From the NCBI RefSeq assembly GCF_029087225.1, contig NZ_JARFJD010000005.1:1-64000 (forward strand): DNA of 64,000 nt. Direction: 5' to 3'. The number at the start of each line of letters is the position of its first letter. The stretch's first letter is position 1. This DNA is from Limnobacter olei (GTDB lineage Bacteria > Pseudomonadota > Gammaproteobacteria > Burkholderiales > Burkholderiaceae_B). The notes beneath the pieces are model-generated. The model was not told the origin of the DNA, searched no databases, and saw nothing but the letters and a program-made list of their open reading frames with translations. This document shows, piece after piece, positions 44,201 to 52,255 of this stretch. The position numbers and the translations under genes are program-made.

Positions 44201-44346
44201 GCAGTGACCAGCACGGTGGGCAGTTCAATATCTGGGAACTGCTGAATTTTCATGCTGGAAAAGCTGTACAGCCCCATCACGGTGAGCAAGAAAAACAGCA
44301 TCACCGCCGGAATGGGGTTTTTAATGGACCAGGTCGAGACGTTCAC
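41236..44346 (-). CDS. RND efflux pump inner-membrane protein
   Basis: A 1036-residue AcrB/MexF-type transporter with 12 membrane helices. The N-terminus (IKNPIPAVMLFFLLTVMGLYSF) and RVRADLPTD are typical. SLLAMSLVVGILVDDAIVEVENI (key part GILVDDAIVEVENI, about 392-405) is the proton-relay motif. The C-terminal half has LMGIATKNSILLVEYA and RARPIIMTTIAMAAG. It pumps drugs or lipids from the inner membrane or periplasm. The GTG start overlaps the adaptor stop (GTGA). No outer-membrane TolC-type gene is in the operon. Confidence 0.95.
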   Translation of the reverse strand: MNVSTWSIKNPIPAVMLFFLLTVMGLYSFSSMKIQQFPDIELPTVLVTASLPGASPSQLENDVARKIENSLATLQQLKHIYTKIQDGIVSITVEFNLEKDTQEAVDDVRSAVSRVRADLPTDLRDPVVNKLELSGSPVLAYTIASTAFDEEGLSWYVDDTITKTLLNVKGVGAVNRVGGVTREVVVELDPLKMQALGVSALDVSRQLRNTQLETAGGRADLGVGEQPLRTIATVDNANQLKEISIVLSNGRRVKLPEIATIKDTIADRRSAALLNGQDVVGFEITRSKGASEVEVGKGVAEALAQLQAQRPDLTMVEAFNFVEPVKEDFDVSMKMLYEGAFLAVVVVWFFLRDWRATFVSAVALPLSVIPAFAGMYYLGFSLNVVSLLAMSLVVGILVDDAIVEVENIVRHLRMGKSPLDAAREAADEIGLAVIATTFTLIAVFLPTAFMSGIAGKFFKQFGWTAALAVFASLVVARMLTPMMAAYMLTSKGHEHEKNEPGKMMARYLDWVRWALAHRLVTCVAAGAFFVGSIMLIPLLPTGFIPPDDLSQTQVYIELQPGSTYEQTRKAAEKARELISEVEYVRSVYTTIGGGAAGTDPFMMSGQAEVRKATLTVLLDPRGERTVRKQVTETQMREALSNLPGVRYKVGLGASGEKYVLVLSGEDGEALSKAASEVERDLRTIPGLGSIASSAALVRPEIWIKPDFAKAADLGVSTAAMGETLRVATVGDYDAALPKLNLSQRQVPIVVRLDDEARKDLSVLERLAVPSAKPGVPSVPLNQVATLGINAGPSVIDRYDRARNVNFEIELQGQPLGDVAAAVQQLPSIKNLPPGVAQRNIGDAEVMEELFASFGLAMLTGVLCIFVVLVLLFKDFLQPVTILAALPLSLGGAFVGLLMAGKSFSMPSLIGLIMLMGIATKNSILLVEYAIVARNEKGMSRLDAVVDACHKRARPIIMTTIAMAAGMLPIAIGTGDADTSFRSPMAIAVIGGLMTSTFLSLLVIPVVYTLMDDFEHGMKNFSKKLGSTFKQSGARKT

Positions 44347-45455
44347 TGAATCACCTTCACCAAATCACCATGGGCCAAGAAAGCCACACCGCTTTTTACC
44401 ACCTGGTCACCGGGCTTCACACCTTCCAACACCTCGATGAATTCGCCTTGCGCATTGTTTACGCGCAACTTGATGCGCTGCACCTTGCTGCTGGCTTCGT
44501 CCACGGTGAATGCGTAGGTAAAGCCATCGCGCTCAATCACCGCAGTTTGCGGAATTACTGTCGCGGTTTGCTGGCCCAAATCAAACTCGCCGCGCAGGTA
44601 CATGCCAGGTTTCAAGCCCTTGGCGTAGGCGCCGGGAACATCGACGTACACCATGCCGGTTCGTGATTGCGCATTGATGACTGGGCTTAGTGTGCGCACC
44701 TTTCCTTGGATGGCTTCGCCCGCATTGAACACAGTCACTTCCATGCCTTCAGAAATTCGGGCCAACTCTGCGTCGGTCACCTCGGCTTGCCACTCCAGGC
44801 GCTGCTGGCGAACCAAACGGAACAATTCCTGCCCGGGGGCGGGCACCGAACCCAAGGTGGCCGTGCGCGCGCTGATTACGCCGTCGTCCAGCGCAATGAC
44901 CGTGGTGTTGCGCAAGCGAATTTCCTGCTGGGTTTGCAAAGCCCTGGCCGACAACAAACGGGCCTGTGCCGACTTTTCCGCAGCGATCACCTGATTGCGT
45001 TCTTGCGCGCTGACTGCCCCTTGGTCGGTGATGTTGCGAATCATATCGGCGTTCAGCTTTGCCTGTTCGAACAAAGCCCGCGCTTCAGCCACGCCCGCTT
45101 TGGCCTGTGCCAAATCTGCATTCACTGTTTGTTGATCGAACACGGCCAGCGTTTGCCCCTTCTTTACGACATCGCCAACTTCGGCGCGCAAAGAATCAAT
45201 TCGTACCCCATTGAGTTGCGATCCAATCACTGCCTCCTGCCAGGCAGCCACGCTGCCATTCACGGACAGGGTCAGAGGAATGGTTTTCTCCTCCACCGCA
45301 GCCAATTCAACCGACAAACTGGCTTTGCCGGGAACTTCCGTTTCACTTGCAGCGCCAGGTGCGGCTTGCTCGGTGCCGGGGGAACAAGCGCCCAACAGCA
45401 AGACTGCCGCAAGCGTGGCGACGGGGTACTGACTTAAAACCATTGGAATTTTCAT
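44343..45455 (-). CDS. RND efflux adaptor (membrane fusion) lipoprotein
   Basis: A 370-residue periplasmic adaptor. It has a lipobox (LLLGAC, about Cys 24), then a lipoyl half (AWQEAVIGSQLNGVRIDSLRAEVGDVVKKGQTLAVFD, key parts NGVRIDSLRAEVGD and VVKKGQTL), a helical hairpin and beta-barrel domains. The ATG at 45455 overlaps the TetR stop (ATGA); a TTG 9 bp upstream is less likely. It links the RND pump to an outer-membrane channel not present here. Confidence 0.93.
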   Translation of the reverse strand: MKIPMVLSQYPVATLAAVLLLGACSPGTEQAAPGAASETEVPGKASLSVELAAVEEKTIPLTLSVNGSVAAWQEAVIGSQLNGVRIDSLRAEVGDVVKKGQTLAVFDQQTVNADLAQAKAGVAEARALFEQAKLNADMIRNITDQGAVSAQERNQVIAAEKSAQARLLSARALQTQQEIRLRNTTVIALDDGVISARTATLGSVPAPGQELFRLVRQQRLEWQAEVTDAELARISEGMEVTVFNAGEAIQGKVRTLSPVINAQSRTGMVYVDVPGAYAKGLKPGMYLRGEFDLGQQTATVIPQTAVIERDGFTYAFTVDEASSKVQRIKLRVNNAQGEFIEVLEGVKPGDQVVKSGVAFLAHGDLVKVIQ

Positions 45456-46099
45456 TTGCTGCAATCCTGTTTGCGTCGTTTGCTTTCACTGTCGAGCATG
45501 GCGCGGGCATAACCAGCCAAGCGTTCACTCAGGGTATCGATGGCTTTGGCATTGCTCATTAATTTGGGACAAATTACATCCACCACATCTTGAGCCACAT
45601 AAAAATTCACGGCCATGCCCATCATTGCGAAGGCCAGGCGTTGGATGTCGAGGTCGGGTTTGCTCAAACCAAAATAGGCAGTCAGCATGTTCACCAAAGC
45701 CATGTGCTGCGGCTTTATTTCCGCATCAATTTCATGCTCCCAGGCACCAGTGGGTTCAATCATTTCGCGGAAATGCAATTTCATCACCAGGCGAAAGGTT
45801 TCACCGTGCTTCAAGGGCTCCAGGAAATCCCGGAACAATTGCTTTAAGGCTTTGTCCACGTCGGTGCTGTTCAAATCAGGAATGCCCTGTTCAAACGGCG
45901 TGCCACACAGCGGCTCGGTGTAGGCCGCCCGGTAAAGGCCAGCCTTGTCGCCAAAGTAATAGCGAATGGAGGAGATGTTGGCACCCGCCTTGTCGGCGAT
46001 TTCGCGTGTAGAGGCCCCTTCATAGCCTTTTTCGGCGAAGGTGATAAGTGCGGCCTGCACCAGCTTTTGCCGTGCAGACTGCTGCTTGTCTTGAAGCAT
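45452..46099 (-). CDS. TetR regulator, CecR-like
   Basis: A 215-residue regulator from ATG 46099: QKLVQAALITFAEKGYEGASTREIADKAGANISSIRYYFGDKAGLY (key parts FAEKGYEGASTREIA and ISSIRYYFG, about 12-54) and a C-terminal domain with RLVMKLHFREMIEPTGAW, which resembles the CecR/DUF1956 type. It is the first gene of its operon with the RND pump, which it probably represses. The reading to 46270 has no support. Confidence 0.88.
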   Translation of the reverse strand: MLQDKQQSARQKLVQAALITFAEKGYEGASTREIADKAGANISSIRYYFGDKAGLYRAAYTEPLCGTPFEQGIPDLNSTDVDKALKQLFRDFLEPLKHGETFRLVMKLHFREMIEPTGAWEHEIDAEIKPQHMALVNMLTAYFGLSKPDLDIQRLAFAMMGMAVNFYVAQDVVDVICPKLMSNAKAIDTLSERLAGYARAMLDSESKRRKQDCSK

Positions 46100-46118
46100 G
46101 GGGAAGTCCAAAATTAAT

Positions 46119-46156
46119 TCAATCGATTGATTTAAAAATATATCAAACGAATGATT
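46119..46156. promoter_or_regulatory. Palindromes upstream of the RND operon
   Basis: TCAATCGATTGA (46119-46130) is a perfect palindrome, 20 bp upstream of the TetR start. A second, imperfect one (ATCAAACGAATGAT, about 46142-46155) follows. Together they are good candidates for the TetR operator in an A/T-rich promoter region. Confidence 0.6.
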
Positions 46157-46272
46157 AAACAGCAATCGCGAGCAGTTCATTTGTCGGGATTGAAACGAAT
46201 CGATACCACCGAATTCCTGAAACTTGCTACTCTTGGCGAGCAAATTCAAAAAACAACAAACTGGAGACAATC

Positions 46273-46689
46273 ATGGGTATGGCGGAAAAAGGCAGCAAGG
46301 CGCTGCGAAAACTGAAATCGGTCGCTCAAAAACGGGCATCCAGTCTTCCGGCAGGCAATTTGATCAATGCCGTGGTTGATCAGGTGAATCAGTTTGAAAC
46401 GGGCATCAAGCAAACTGTGGATGGTGTTCAAGACAAGGTAAAAGGCTTGCAGGCCAACTTGTTGAAAATGTACCAAGCCAACAAAGAACTGGAACAGGAG
46501 AACCGCGAATTGAGCAAAACCATAGTGAGGCTGGAGAAGGACAATGCCCACTTGACCATGCAACTGGACCGCACCCAAATGGAACTGGATGTATTGAAGG
46601 CCAAGCTGGAGAACATTGGCAAACTGGTGAGTGGCTACGAGGAATCAATTGCCGCAGTCACACGCAGCAACAAACCCAAGCGCAAATAA
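46273..46689 (+). CDS. Coiled-coil protein, unknown function
   Basis: The 138-residue protein is soluble and helical, with a strong coiled coil at about 60-120 (LLKMYQANKELEQENRELSK and LEKDNAHLTMQLDRTQMELD). A Lys-rich tail ends KPKRK. The N-terminus is amphipathic. I do not recognise it. The ATG at 46273 follows GGAGACA. It lies 20 bp before the HMG-CoA reductase gene, so it may share its transcript. Confidence 0.65.
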   Translation: MGMAEKGSKALRKLKSVAQKRASSLPAGNLINAVVDQVNQFETGIKQTVDGVQDKVKGLQANLLKMYQANKELEQENRELSKTIVRLEKDNAHLTMQLDRTQMELDVLKAKLENIGKLVSGYEESIAAVTRSNKPKRK

Positions 46690-46709
46690 GCAGAAAAAAG
46701 AGCCAGCCG

Positions 46710-47879
46710 ATGACCCGCACACCCATTCCACGATTTGACGACAACTATTCGGAAGATGCTGCCAAAGCGCGCCGTGAATTTTTAACACAACAAACCGGAG
46801 CCAGCTTGCACCACACCGGCACCTATTCCCTGCCCCCTGAAAGTTTGAAAAGCAACACCGAGAACTTCATTGGTGTGGTGCAAATGCCGGTGGGTGTGGC
46901 TGGGCCAGTGCTGATTCATGGCGAACATGCACAAGGCTGGTTTTACGTGCCACTGGCCACGACCGAAGGCACACTGGTGGCCAGCTACAGCCGGGGCATG
47001 CGCATGGTGAGTGAGTCGGGTGGCGTGAAAGTGACGGTGGCCGAGGAATTCATGCAACGCGCCCCGCTGTTTGAATTCGAGGACGCCCGTGCAGCCAAAC
47101 GGTTTTTGCAATGGATCAATGAAAACCTGGCCACAGTCAAAGCCGAAGCAGAAAAAACCACCAGCTTTGGCAAACTGGAGCACATTCAAACCTGGCAAGT
47201 GGCGCGCATGGTGTACACGCGTTTCAACTACACCACTGGCGATGCGGCCGGGCAAAACATGTGCGGCAAGGCCACGCATGCCGCCTGCCAATGGGTGTTG
47301 AAAAACAGCCCGGAGGCCATTCGTTACTTTGCCCTGAGTGGCGCCATTGAAACAGACAAAAAACATTCGCACATGAACCTGCTGCACAGCCGGGGCAAGC
47401 GTGTAATTGCGGAAGCCACCATCAAGCGCGAAGTGCTGCAAAGGCTGGCACGCACCACCCCGGAAACCATTTTCAAGCAACGCCAACGTAGTGCAATAGG
47501 CGCGCAGCTGGCAGGCAGTGCCTACAGTGGCCCCCACTCGGCCAATGGCATTGCCGCCCTGTTTATTGCCACAGGGCAAGATGAAGCCAATGTGGTGGAA
47601 AGCCACACCGGCATGGTCTTCATGGACATTACAGCAGATGGAGATTTGTATTTTTCTGTCACATTGCCCTCTGTGATTTGCGCCACCAAGGGTGGTGGAA
47701 CAGGCTTGGCCACGCAGGCCGAGTGCCTGAAAATGCTGGGCTGTGAGGGCACTGGCAAGGCGCGTAAACTGGCTGAGATTGTGGGCGCCACAGTACTGGC
47801 AGGTGATTTGTCTTTGCTGTCAGCCATTCTGGCGGATGAATGGGTTTCCTCCCACGACGCCTACGGAAGAAACCGCTGA
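46710..47879 (+). CDS. Hydroxymethylglutaryl-CoA reductase homologue
   Basis: The 389-residue protein has the HMG-CoA reductase motifs: ENFIGVVQMPVGVAGP (about 51-66), TTEGTLVAS with Glu 86, TGDAAGQNM in place of TGDAMGMNM, DKKHS where the usual motif is DKKPA, GGGTGLATQ and a C-terminal SSHDAYGRNR with His 382 (class I usually SHMxxNR). Catalytic Glu, Lys, Asp and His seem present. It would reduce HMG-CoA to mevalonate or act on a related acyl-CoA. No other mevalonate gene is in the window, so its pathway is unclear. Confidence 0.85.
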   Translation: MTRTPIPRFDDNYSEDAAKARREFLTQQTGASLHHTGTYSLPPESLKSNTENFIGVVQMPVGVAGPVLIHGEHAQGWFYVPLATTEGTLVASYSRGMRMVSESGGVKVTVAEEFMQRAPLFEFEDARAAKRFLQWINENLATVKAEAEKTTSFGKLEHIQTWQVARMVYTRFNYTTGDAAGQNMCGKATHAACQWVLKNSPEAIRYFALSGAIETDKKHSHMNLLHSRGKRVIAEATIKREVLQRLARTTPETIFKQRQRSAIGAQLAGSAYSGPHSANGIAALFIATGQDEANVVESHTGMVFMDITADGDLYFSVTLPSVICATKGGGTGLATQAECLKMLGCEGTGKARKLAEIVGATVLAGDLSLLSAILADEWVSSHDAYGRNR

Positions 47880-48005
47880 AGAATGGCAAGGCAGCGCCGT
47901 GCGTGTGGCGCTGTCAGTAAAACACCAGCCGCTGGTGCAGTGCGGAATGACTTGGAATGTGTTTCAGTGCACACTCGTTTTACAATACAAAAACGAGGAG
48001 ACACA

Positions 48006-49151
48006 ATGCAGTCTGAGGCAGGATCCGCGCAGTTGAACAACTCATTGATCAAACGTGTAGCTGGCCTCGTGACGAAAGTCTCCGACGCCTTTGCATTTCC
48101 CCTACGAACTTCCCACTACATTGAACTGGTCAACCCCTTGTGGAGTACCCATGCACTTCAAGCGCGGGTTGAAGCAGTTTGGGACGAAACCTCTGATTCA
48201 CGCACCATCACCTTGCGCCCTGGCCTGAACTGGCGAAGCCACCGCCCAGGCCAGCACTTGCGTATTGGCGTGCCCATTGGCGGGCAACATTTCACGCGCA
48301 CCTATTCAATCAGTTCAGCCCCGGAACGCAATGATGGCTGCTTCACCATCACGGTGAAAGCCATCGACAATGGCCGCATGTCGCACCACCTGGTTCGCAA
48401 GCTGAAAGTGGGCGATTACGTGCCCATTGGCGTGCCGCAAGGCGACTTTTACCTGCCCGATGCACAGCCCGTGCTGCCCCTGTTTATTACTGCGGGCAGC
48501 GGCATTACTCCGATCATGAGCATGCTGCGCAGCCTGGTGCTTCAAGAGCGAATGCCCAACACCGTGCACATTCACTACGCCCCACACACTTATGACGTGA
48601 TCTTCGGGCGTGAACTGAAAGAAATTGCGGACAAGCAAAAGCTGTACAAACTGAACCTGGTGCACACCCGTGAGCCTGGCCAGAAGCCTGAAGACATTAC
48701 CGGCAAACGTCCCCACTTTTCCAAAGAGCAGCTCGAGCAACTTTGCCCCGACTGGCGAAAACGCGATGTGTATGCCTGTGGCCCGCAAGCCATGCTCGAT
48801 TCAATTGAGCAACTGTATGAAGCCGAGGGGCTACGCAGGCAAGTGCACACGGAGCGGTTCCGCGCTCAACTGGCTGGCGTTCCCACCGAGGTGAAAACCG
48901 GCGTGGTGAAGTTTCTGAACAGCAATGTGAGCGCCAATTCAGACGGTGAAACCAACCTGCTTCGCCTCGCCGAGGATTCCGGCCTGAACCCGGAACACGG
49001 CTGCCGAATGGGCATTTGCCACGGTTGTGATGTGAAACTGGCCAGTGGCTGTGTGCGCGATTTGCGCACGAACGCACTGATCAATGAAACAGGACAAGTG
49101 ATTCAGATTTGCGTGTGCGCAGCAGTGGGCGACGCAGAAATCGAAGTGTAA
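48006..49151 (+). CDS. Ferredoxin reductase with C-terminal 2Fe-2S domain
   Basis: A 381-residue protein. It has an FNR-type flavin domain (HFTRTYSISSAP, about 97-108), an NAD(P)H domain (ITAGSGITPIMSMLRSL, about 161-177), and a plant-type ferredoxin at the C-terminus with Cys in CRMGICHGC and a last CVC. It passes electrons from NAD(P)H to a partner oxygenase. The ATG at 48006 follows GAGGAGACACA; the longer frame to 47883 is rejected. It lies 25 bp before the desaturase gene, so it is its likely partner. Confidence 0.93.
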   Translation: MQSEAGSAQLNNSLIKRVAGLVTKVSDAFAFPLRTSHYIELVNPLWSTHALQARVEAVWDETSDSRTITLRPGLNWRSHRPGQHLRIGVPIGGQHFTRTYSISSAPERNDGCFTITVKAIDNGRMSHHLVRKLKVGDYVPIGVPQGDFYLPDAQPVLPLFITAGSGITPIMSMLRSLVLQERMPNTVHIHYAPHTYDVIFGRELKEIADKQKLYKLNLVHTREPGQKPEDITGKRPHFSKEQLEQLCPDWRKRDVYACGPQAMLDSIEQLYEAEGLRRQVHTERFRAQLAGVPTEVKTGVVKFLNSNVSANSDGETNLLRLAEDSGLNPEHGCRMGICHGCDVKLASGCVRDLRTNALINETGQVIQICVCAAVGDAEIEV

Positions 49152-49176
49152 GCAACACAGGAAGCAGGAGACAAAC

Positions 49177-50331
49177 ATGGGCATGCCAACACACTTGAGC
49201 GCCAGCGACATCGAGGAATTCGGTCGCGAAATGGACGCCATACGCAACGAAATTGCAGACTCGCTGGGCAGCAAAGACCGCGCCTACATTCTCTCGGTCA
49301 TCAAATGGCAGCGCAGCCTGATGCTGGCCGGGCGTATTGTGGTGTTTCTCAGCTTTTTCCTGTTGCCGATGAGTGACTGGCCGTTCACAGGCTGGCCGCA
49401 ATTCTGGGCGGTGTTGCTGCTGGGTGCGATCATGCTGGGCGTATCGAAAAGTATTGAGAACATGGAATTGGGTCACAACATCATGCATGCACAGTTCGAC
49501 TGGATGCGCGACCCCAACATTCAATCCAACACCTGGGAATGGGACAACGTCTGCCCTTCTGACCAATGGAAACACAGCCACAACGTGGTGCACCACACTT
49601 GGACCAATGTGCACGGCAAAGACCCGGACATTGGTTATGGTGTTTTGCGTGTAACCGATGACCAGCGTTGGCATGCCAAATACCTGTTCAACCCGGTGAT
49701 CAACTTTGTGTTAATGATGCTGTTTCAGTGGGGCGTGGCCCTACACGATCTGGAAGCCGACAAACTGCTGGCGGGCAAGAAAAGCTTTAAGGAAATAATC
49801 CCAATGCTGAAACGCATTGGCTGGAAAGTGCGTCACCAGTTGTTGAAAGACTATGTGTGCTGGCCTGTTTTGGGCGCAGCAGTCACCGTGCCGTTTACCG
49901 TGTTTTTCGGCTTCGACATTGTGAACATAGCACTGGCGGCCTTGGGCTTCACCATGGTGGCCAACCTCATCGCCAACGGCATTCGCAACATTTGGTCGAA
50001 TGTGATTATTTTCTGCGGCCACTTCCCGGCAGGTGTTCACCACTTCACCAAAGAAGAGGTGGAAGGCGAAACCCGCGCAGCCTGGTATGTGCGCCAGTTG
50101 CTGGGCAGCTGCAACATTACCGGCGGCAGGCTGTTCCATATTCTGTCAGGCAACCTGAGCCACCAGATTGAACACCACCTGTTCCCGGACATTCCTGCCA
50201 ACCGCTATGCAGAAATGTCGCCCCGAGTTCAGGCCTTGGCAGCTCGGTATGGATTGCCTTACAACAAGGGGAGTTTCACGCGCCAGTTTGGCACCACCAC
50301 CTGGAACATCTGGCGACTCTCCTTGCCTTGA
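49177..50331 (+). CDS. Membrane fatty-acid desaturase
   Basis: A 384-residue membrane di-iron enzyme with His boxes LGHNIMHAQFDW (HNxxH), HSHNVVHHTW (HxxHH) and HQIEHHLFPDIPANRY (QxxHH). Hydrophobic helices precede and follow box 2. It inserts a double bond into an acyl chain, with electrons from the upstream reductase. ATG at 49177 follows AGCAGGAG. The N-terminal 45 residues are hydrophilic. Confidence 0.93.
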   Translation: MGMPTHLSASDIEEFGREMDAIRNEIADSLGSKDRAYILSVIKWQRSLMLAGRIVVFLSFFLLPMSDWPFTGWPQFWAVLLLGAIMLGVSKSIENMELGHNIMHAQFDWMRDPNIQSNTWEWDNVCPSDQWKHSHNVVHHTWTNVHGKDPDIGYGVLRVTDDQRWHAKYLFNPVINFVLMMLFQWGVALHDLEADKLLAGKKSFKEIIPMLKRIGWKVRHQLLKDYVCWPVLGAAVTVPFTVFFGFDIVNIALAALGFTMVANLIANGIRNIWSNVIIFCGHFPAGVHHFTKEEVEGETRAAWYVRQLLGSCNITGGRLFHILSGNLSHQIEHHLFPDIPANRYAEMSPRVQALAARYGLPYNKGSFTRQFGTTTWNIWRLSLP

Positions 50332-50335
50332 TCGA

Positions 50336-50938
50336 TCACACTGCCTGTGCGGTGCTGTACGCGAAAAACAGCACCAGGCTGGCAGCCATGGTTCCGTTGA
50401 ACCACTTCAAGCGCAGCGGGCTGTTGATGAAAGCCCGCAAGCGCGCACCCAACACCAGCCACAAACCCACGCACAGCAAACCCACACTGGCCATGATCAC
50501 GGCCACCATCAACACGTCGAGAACTGGTGTGTTCGAGCTGGCCGGAAAAAGCGCAACTGCCGCTGTCGCCATGAACCAGGCTTTGGGATTGACCCATTGA
50601 AACAGCACGGCATTAACAAAGCTCAAGGGCTTGGAACCGGGTTTCAGCGAATCCTCGGAAGGTGAAAAGCTGGCAATTCGCCAAGCCAGATACACCATCA
50701 TCAACAAACTGAACACCAGCAGCGCAGTGTGAAACCAAGGCAGGCTTTCAAACACCGCATTCAAGCCCAAACCCATGGCCAGCAGCATCAGCGGAAAACC
50801 CACAATAATGCCGAAGAAATGCGGCAGGCTTTTTCGCACACCGAAATTCATGCTGCTTGTCATGATCATCAGGTTGTTAGGCCCGGGGGTAATGATGCTT
50901 AAAAACGCAAACAGGGCAATGGCTTGAAAGTGCTGCAT
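50336..50938 (-). CDS. LysE family translocator
   Basis: A 200-residue inner-membrane protein with six helices. It starts IALFAFLSIITPGPNNLMIM, the LysE/RhtB signature (TPGPNN), and has WVNPKAWFMATAA (about 115-127). It exports amino acids or related compounds. The gene lies divergent from the MFS gene across a 156-bp region with three copies of an 11-bp motif. The ATG at 50938 follows GAAAGGAG. Confidence 0.92.
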   Translation of the reverse strand: MQHFQAIALFAFLSIITPGPNNLMIMTSSMNFGVRKSLPHFFGIIVGFPLMLLAMGLGLNAVFESLPWFHTALLVFSLLMMVYLAWRIASFSPSEDSLKPGSKPLSFVNAVLFQWVNPKAWFMATAAVALFPASSNTPVLDVLMVAVIMASVGLLCVGLWLVLGARLRAFINSPLRLKWFNGTMAASLVLFFAYSTAQAV

Positions 50939-50996
50939 GGCGAACTCCTTTCGTGGAGTAAAAATGGAACACTCACTTTAAGAACTTTTGCATATT

Positions 50997-51060
50997 CAGT
51001 ACAGATTCAGGATAATGAAATAATGTGCAGTACAGATTAAACACTGAAAAATCTGTACTG
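50997..51060. promoter_or_regulatory. Three CAGTACAGATT motifs (MocR-type operator)
   Basis: CAGTACAGATT occurs at 50997-51007 and 51028-51038 in the same direction, 31 bp apart, and at 51050-51060 inverted. Direct plus inverted repeats of this kind are bound by MocR/PdxR regulators. A MocR gene follows at 52256, with only the MFS gene between, so it is the likely binder. Target genes would be lysE, MFS or both. Confidence 0.7.
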
Positions 51061-51094
51061 TTTCTGGAACTTGACTTCTGTGCGGGTGGCCCCC

Positions 51095-52252
51095 ATGAAA
51101 CTGGAACGTTGGCAAGTGATTGCCGCAGGCATTTGTTCACTGATTCTGACCGTGGGTTTGGCCCGCTTTTCTTACACTCCCTTGCTGCCCATCATGCGCG
51201 AGCAGGCTGGCTTAAGCGCCTTTGATGGCGGATGGTTGGCCACGGTGAACTACATTGGCTACATCAGCGGTGCCTTGCTGGCCTCCACACTGAGCAACCT
51301 GAATTACAAATACCTGCTGTACCGCTTTGGCCTGATTGTGGCGGTGCTCAGCACCATCGGCATGGGCCTGACCACCGATGTGAACCTTTGGGTGTTTCTG
51401 CGTTTTATCTCGGGTGTTTCGAGTACAGCGGGCATGTTGATTGCCTCAGGCTTGATCATGAACTGGTTGGCCCGCCAAAAGCTGAAAACCGAACTGGGCC
51501 TGCACTTTGCGGGCGCGGGCATGGGTTTGGTGCTTTCTGGCATTGCAGTCATGGCCATGGTCGACCACCTGGCCTGGGACGAACAATGGTGGGTATTGGG
51601 TGTGGTGGGAGTTCTTTTCTTCGTGCCAGCCTGGATATGGATGCCCAAGCCCGCCAAGGCAGGCAGTGATGAAGAACAGGTGGCCGACGTGCCACCGCCC
51701 AGCGCCAAGTGGATGCGCTTGATGTTGGGTGCCTACTTTTGCGCAGGCTTTGGCTATGTGATTAGCGCCACCTTTATTGTGGCCATTGCTGAAACCTTGC
51801 CCGAACTTCAGGGCAAAGGCCCCTGGGTGTGGGTGGTGGTTGGTTTGGCTGCGATTCCCTCCTCGTTTGTGTGGGACCGCGTGGCGCGCGTCACCGGCGT
51901 TTTTGAAGCCCTGGTGTTGGCTTACCTACTGCAAATCATCTCAATTGTGATGGCTGCCATGATCGACGGCTATTGGGCCAACATGATCAGCGCTGTGCTG
52001 TTTGGGGGTACATTCGCAGGCATTGTGAACCTGACATTAAGCATTGCCGGGCGCCAGTTTCCCGCCAACCCCAGTAAGGCCATGGCACGAATGACACTCA
52101 GTTATGGCGTGTCGCAAATTGCGGCGCCCGCTTTGGCCGGTTTGATCGCTGAACGCACAGGCACCTATCGCGGCTCGCTGTACCTAGCGGCTGCATTGAT
52201 GGTGGCGGGTGTGTTCATGGTGTGGCAACTGAAAAAGCAAACTGAGGCTTGA
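51095..52252 (+). CDS. MFS transporter, YbfB/YjiJ type
   Basis: The 385-residue protein has 12 membrane helices, starting LILTVGLARFSYTPLLPIMR (RFSYTPLLP is typical of the YbfB type). MTLSYGVSQIAAPALAG and YRGSLYLAAALMVAG are late helices. Substrate unknown. ATG at 51095 is preferred over a TTG at 51071. It ends 3 bp before the MocR gene, so these form an operon. Confidence 0.88.
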   Translation: MKLERWQVIAAGICSLILTVGLARFSYTPLLPIMREQAGLSAFDGGWLATVNYIGYISGALLASTLSNLNYKYLLYRFGLIVAVLSTIGMGLTTDVNLWVFLRFISGVSSTAGMLIASGLIMNWLARQKLKTELGLHFAGAGMGLVLSGIAVMAMVDHLAWDEQWWVLGVVGVLFFVPAWIWMPKPAKAGSDEEQVADVPPPSAKWMRLMLGAYFCAGFGYVISATFIVAIAETLPELQGKGPWVWVVVGLAAIPSSFVWDRVARVTGVFEALVLAYLLQIISIVMAAMIDGYWANMISAVLFGGTFAGIVNLTLSIAGRQFPANPSKAMARMTLSYGVSQIAAPALAGLIAERTGTYRGSLYLAAALMVAGVFMVWQLKKQTEA

Positions 52253-52255
52253 ACC

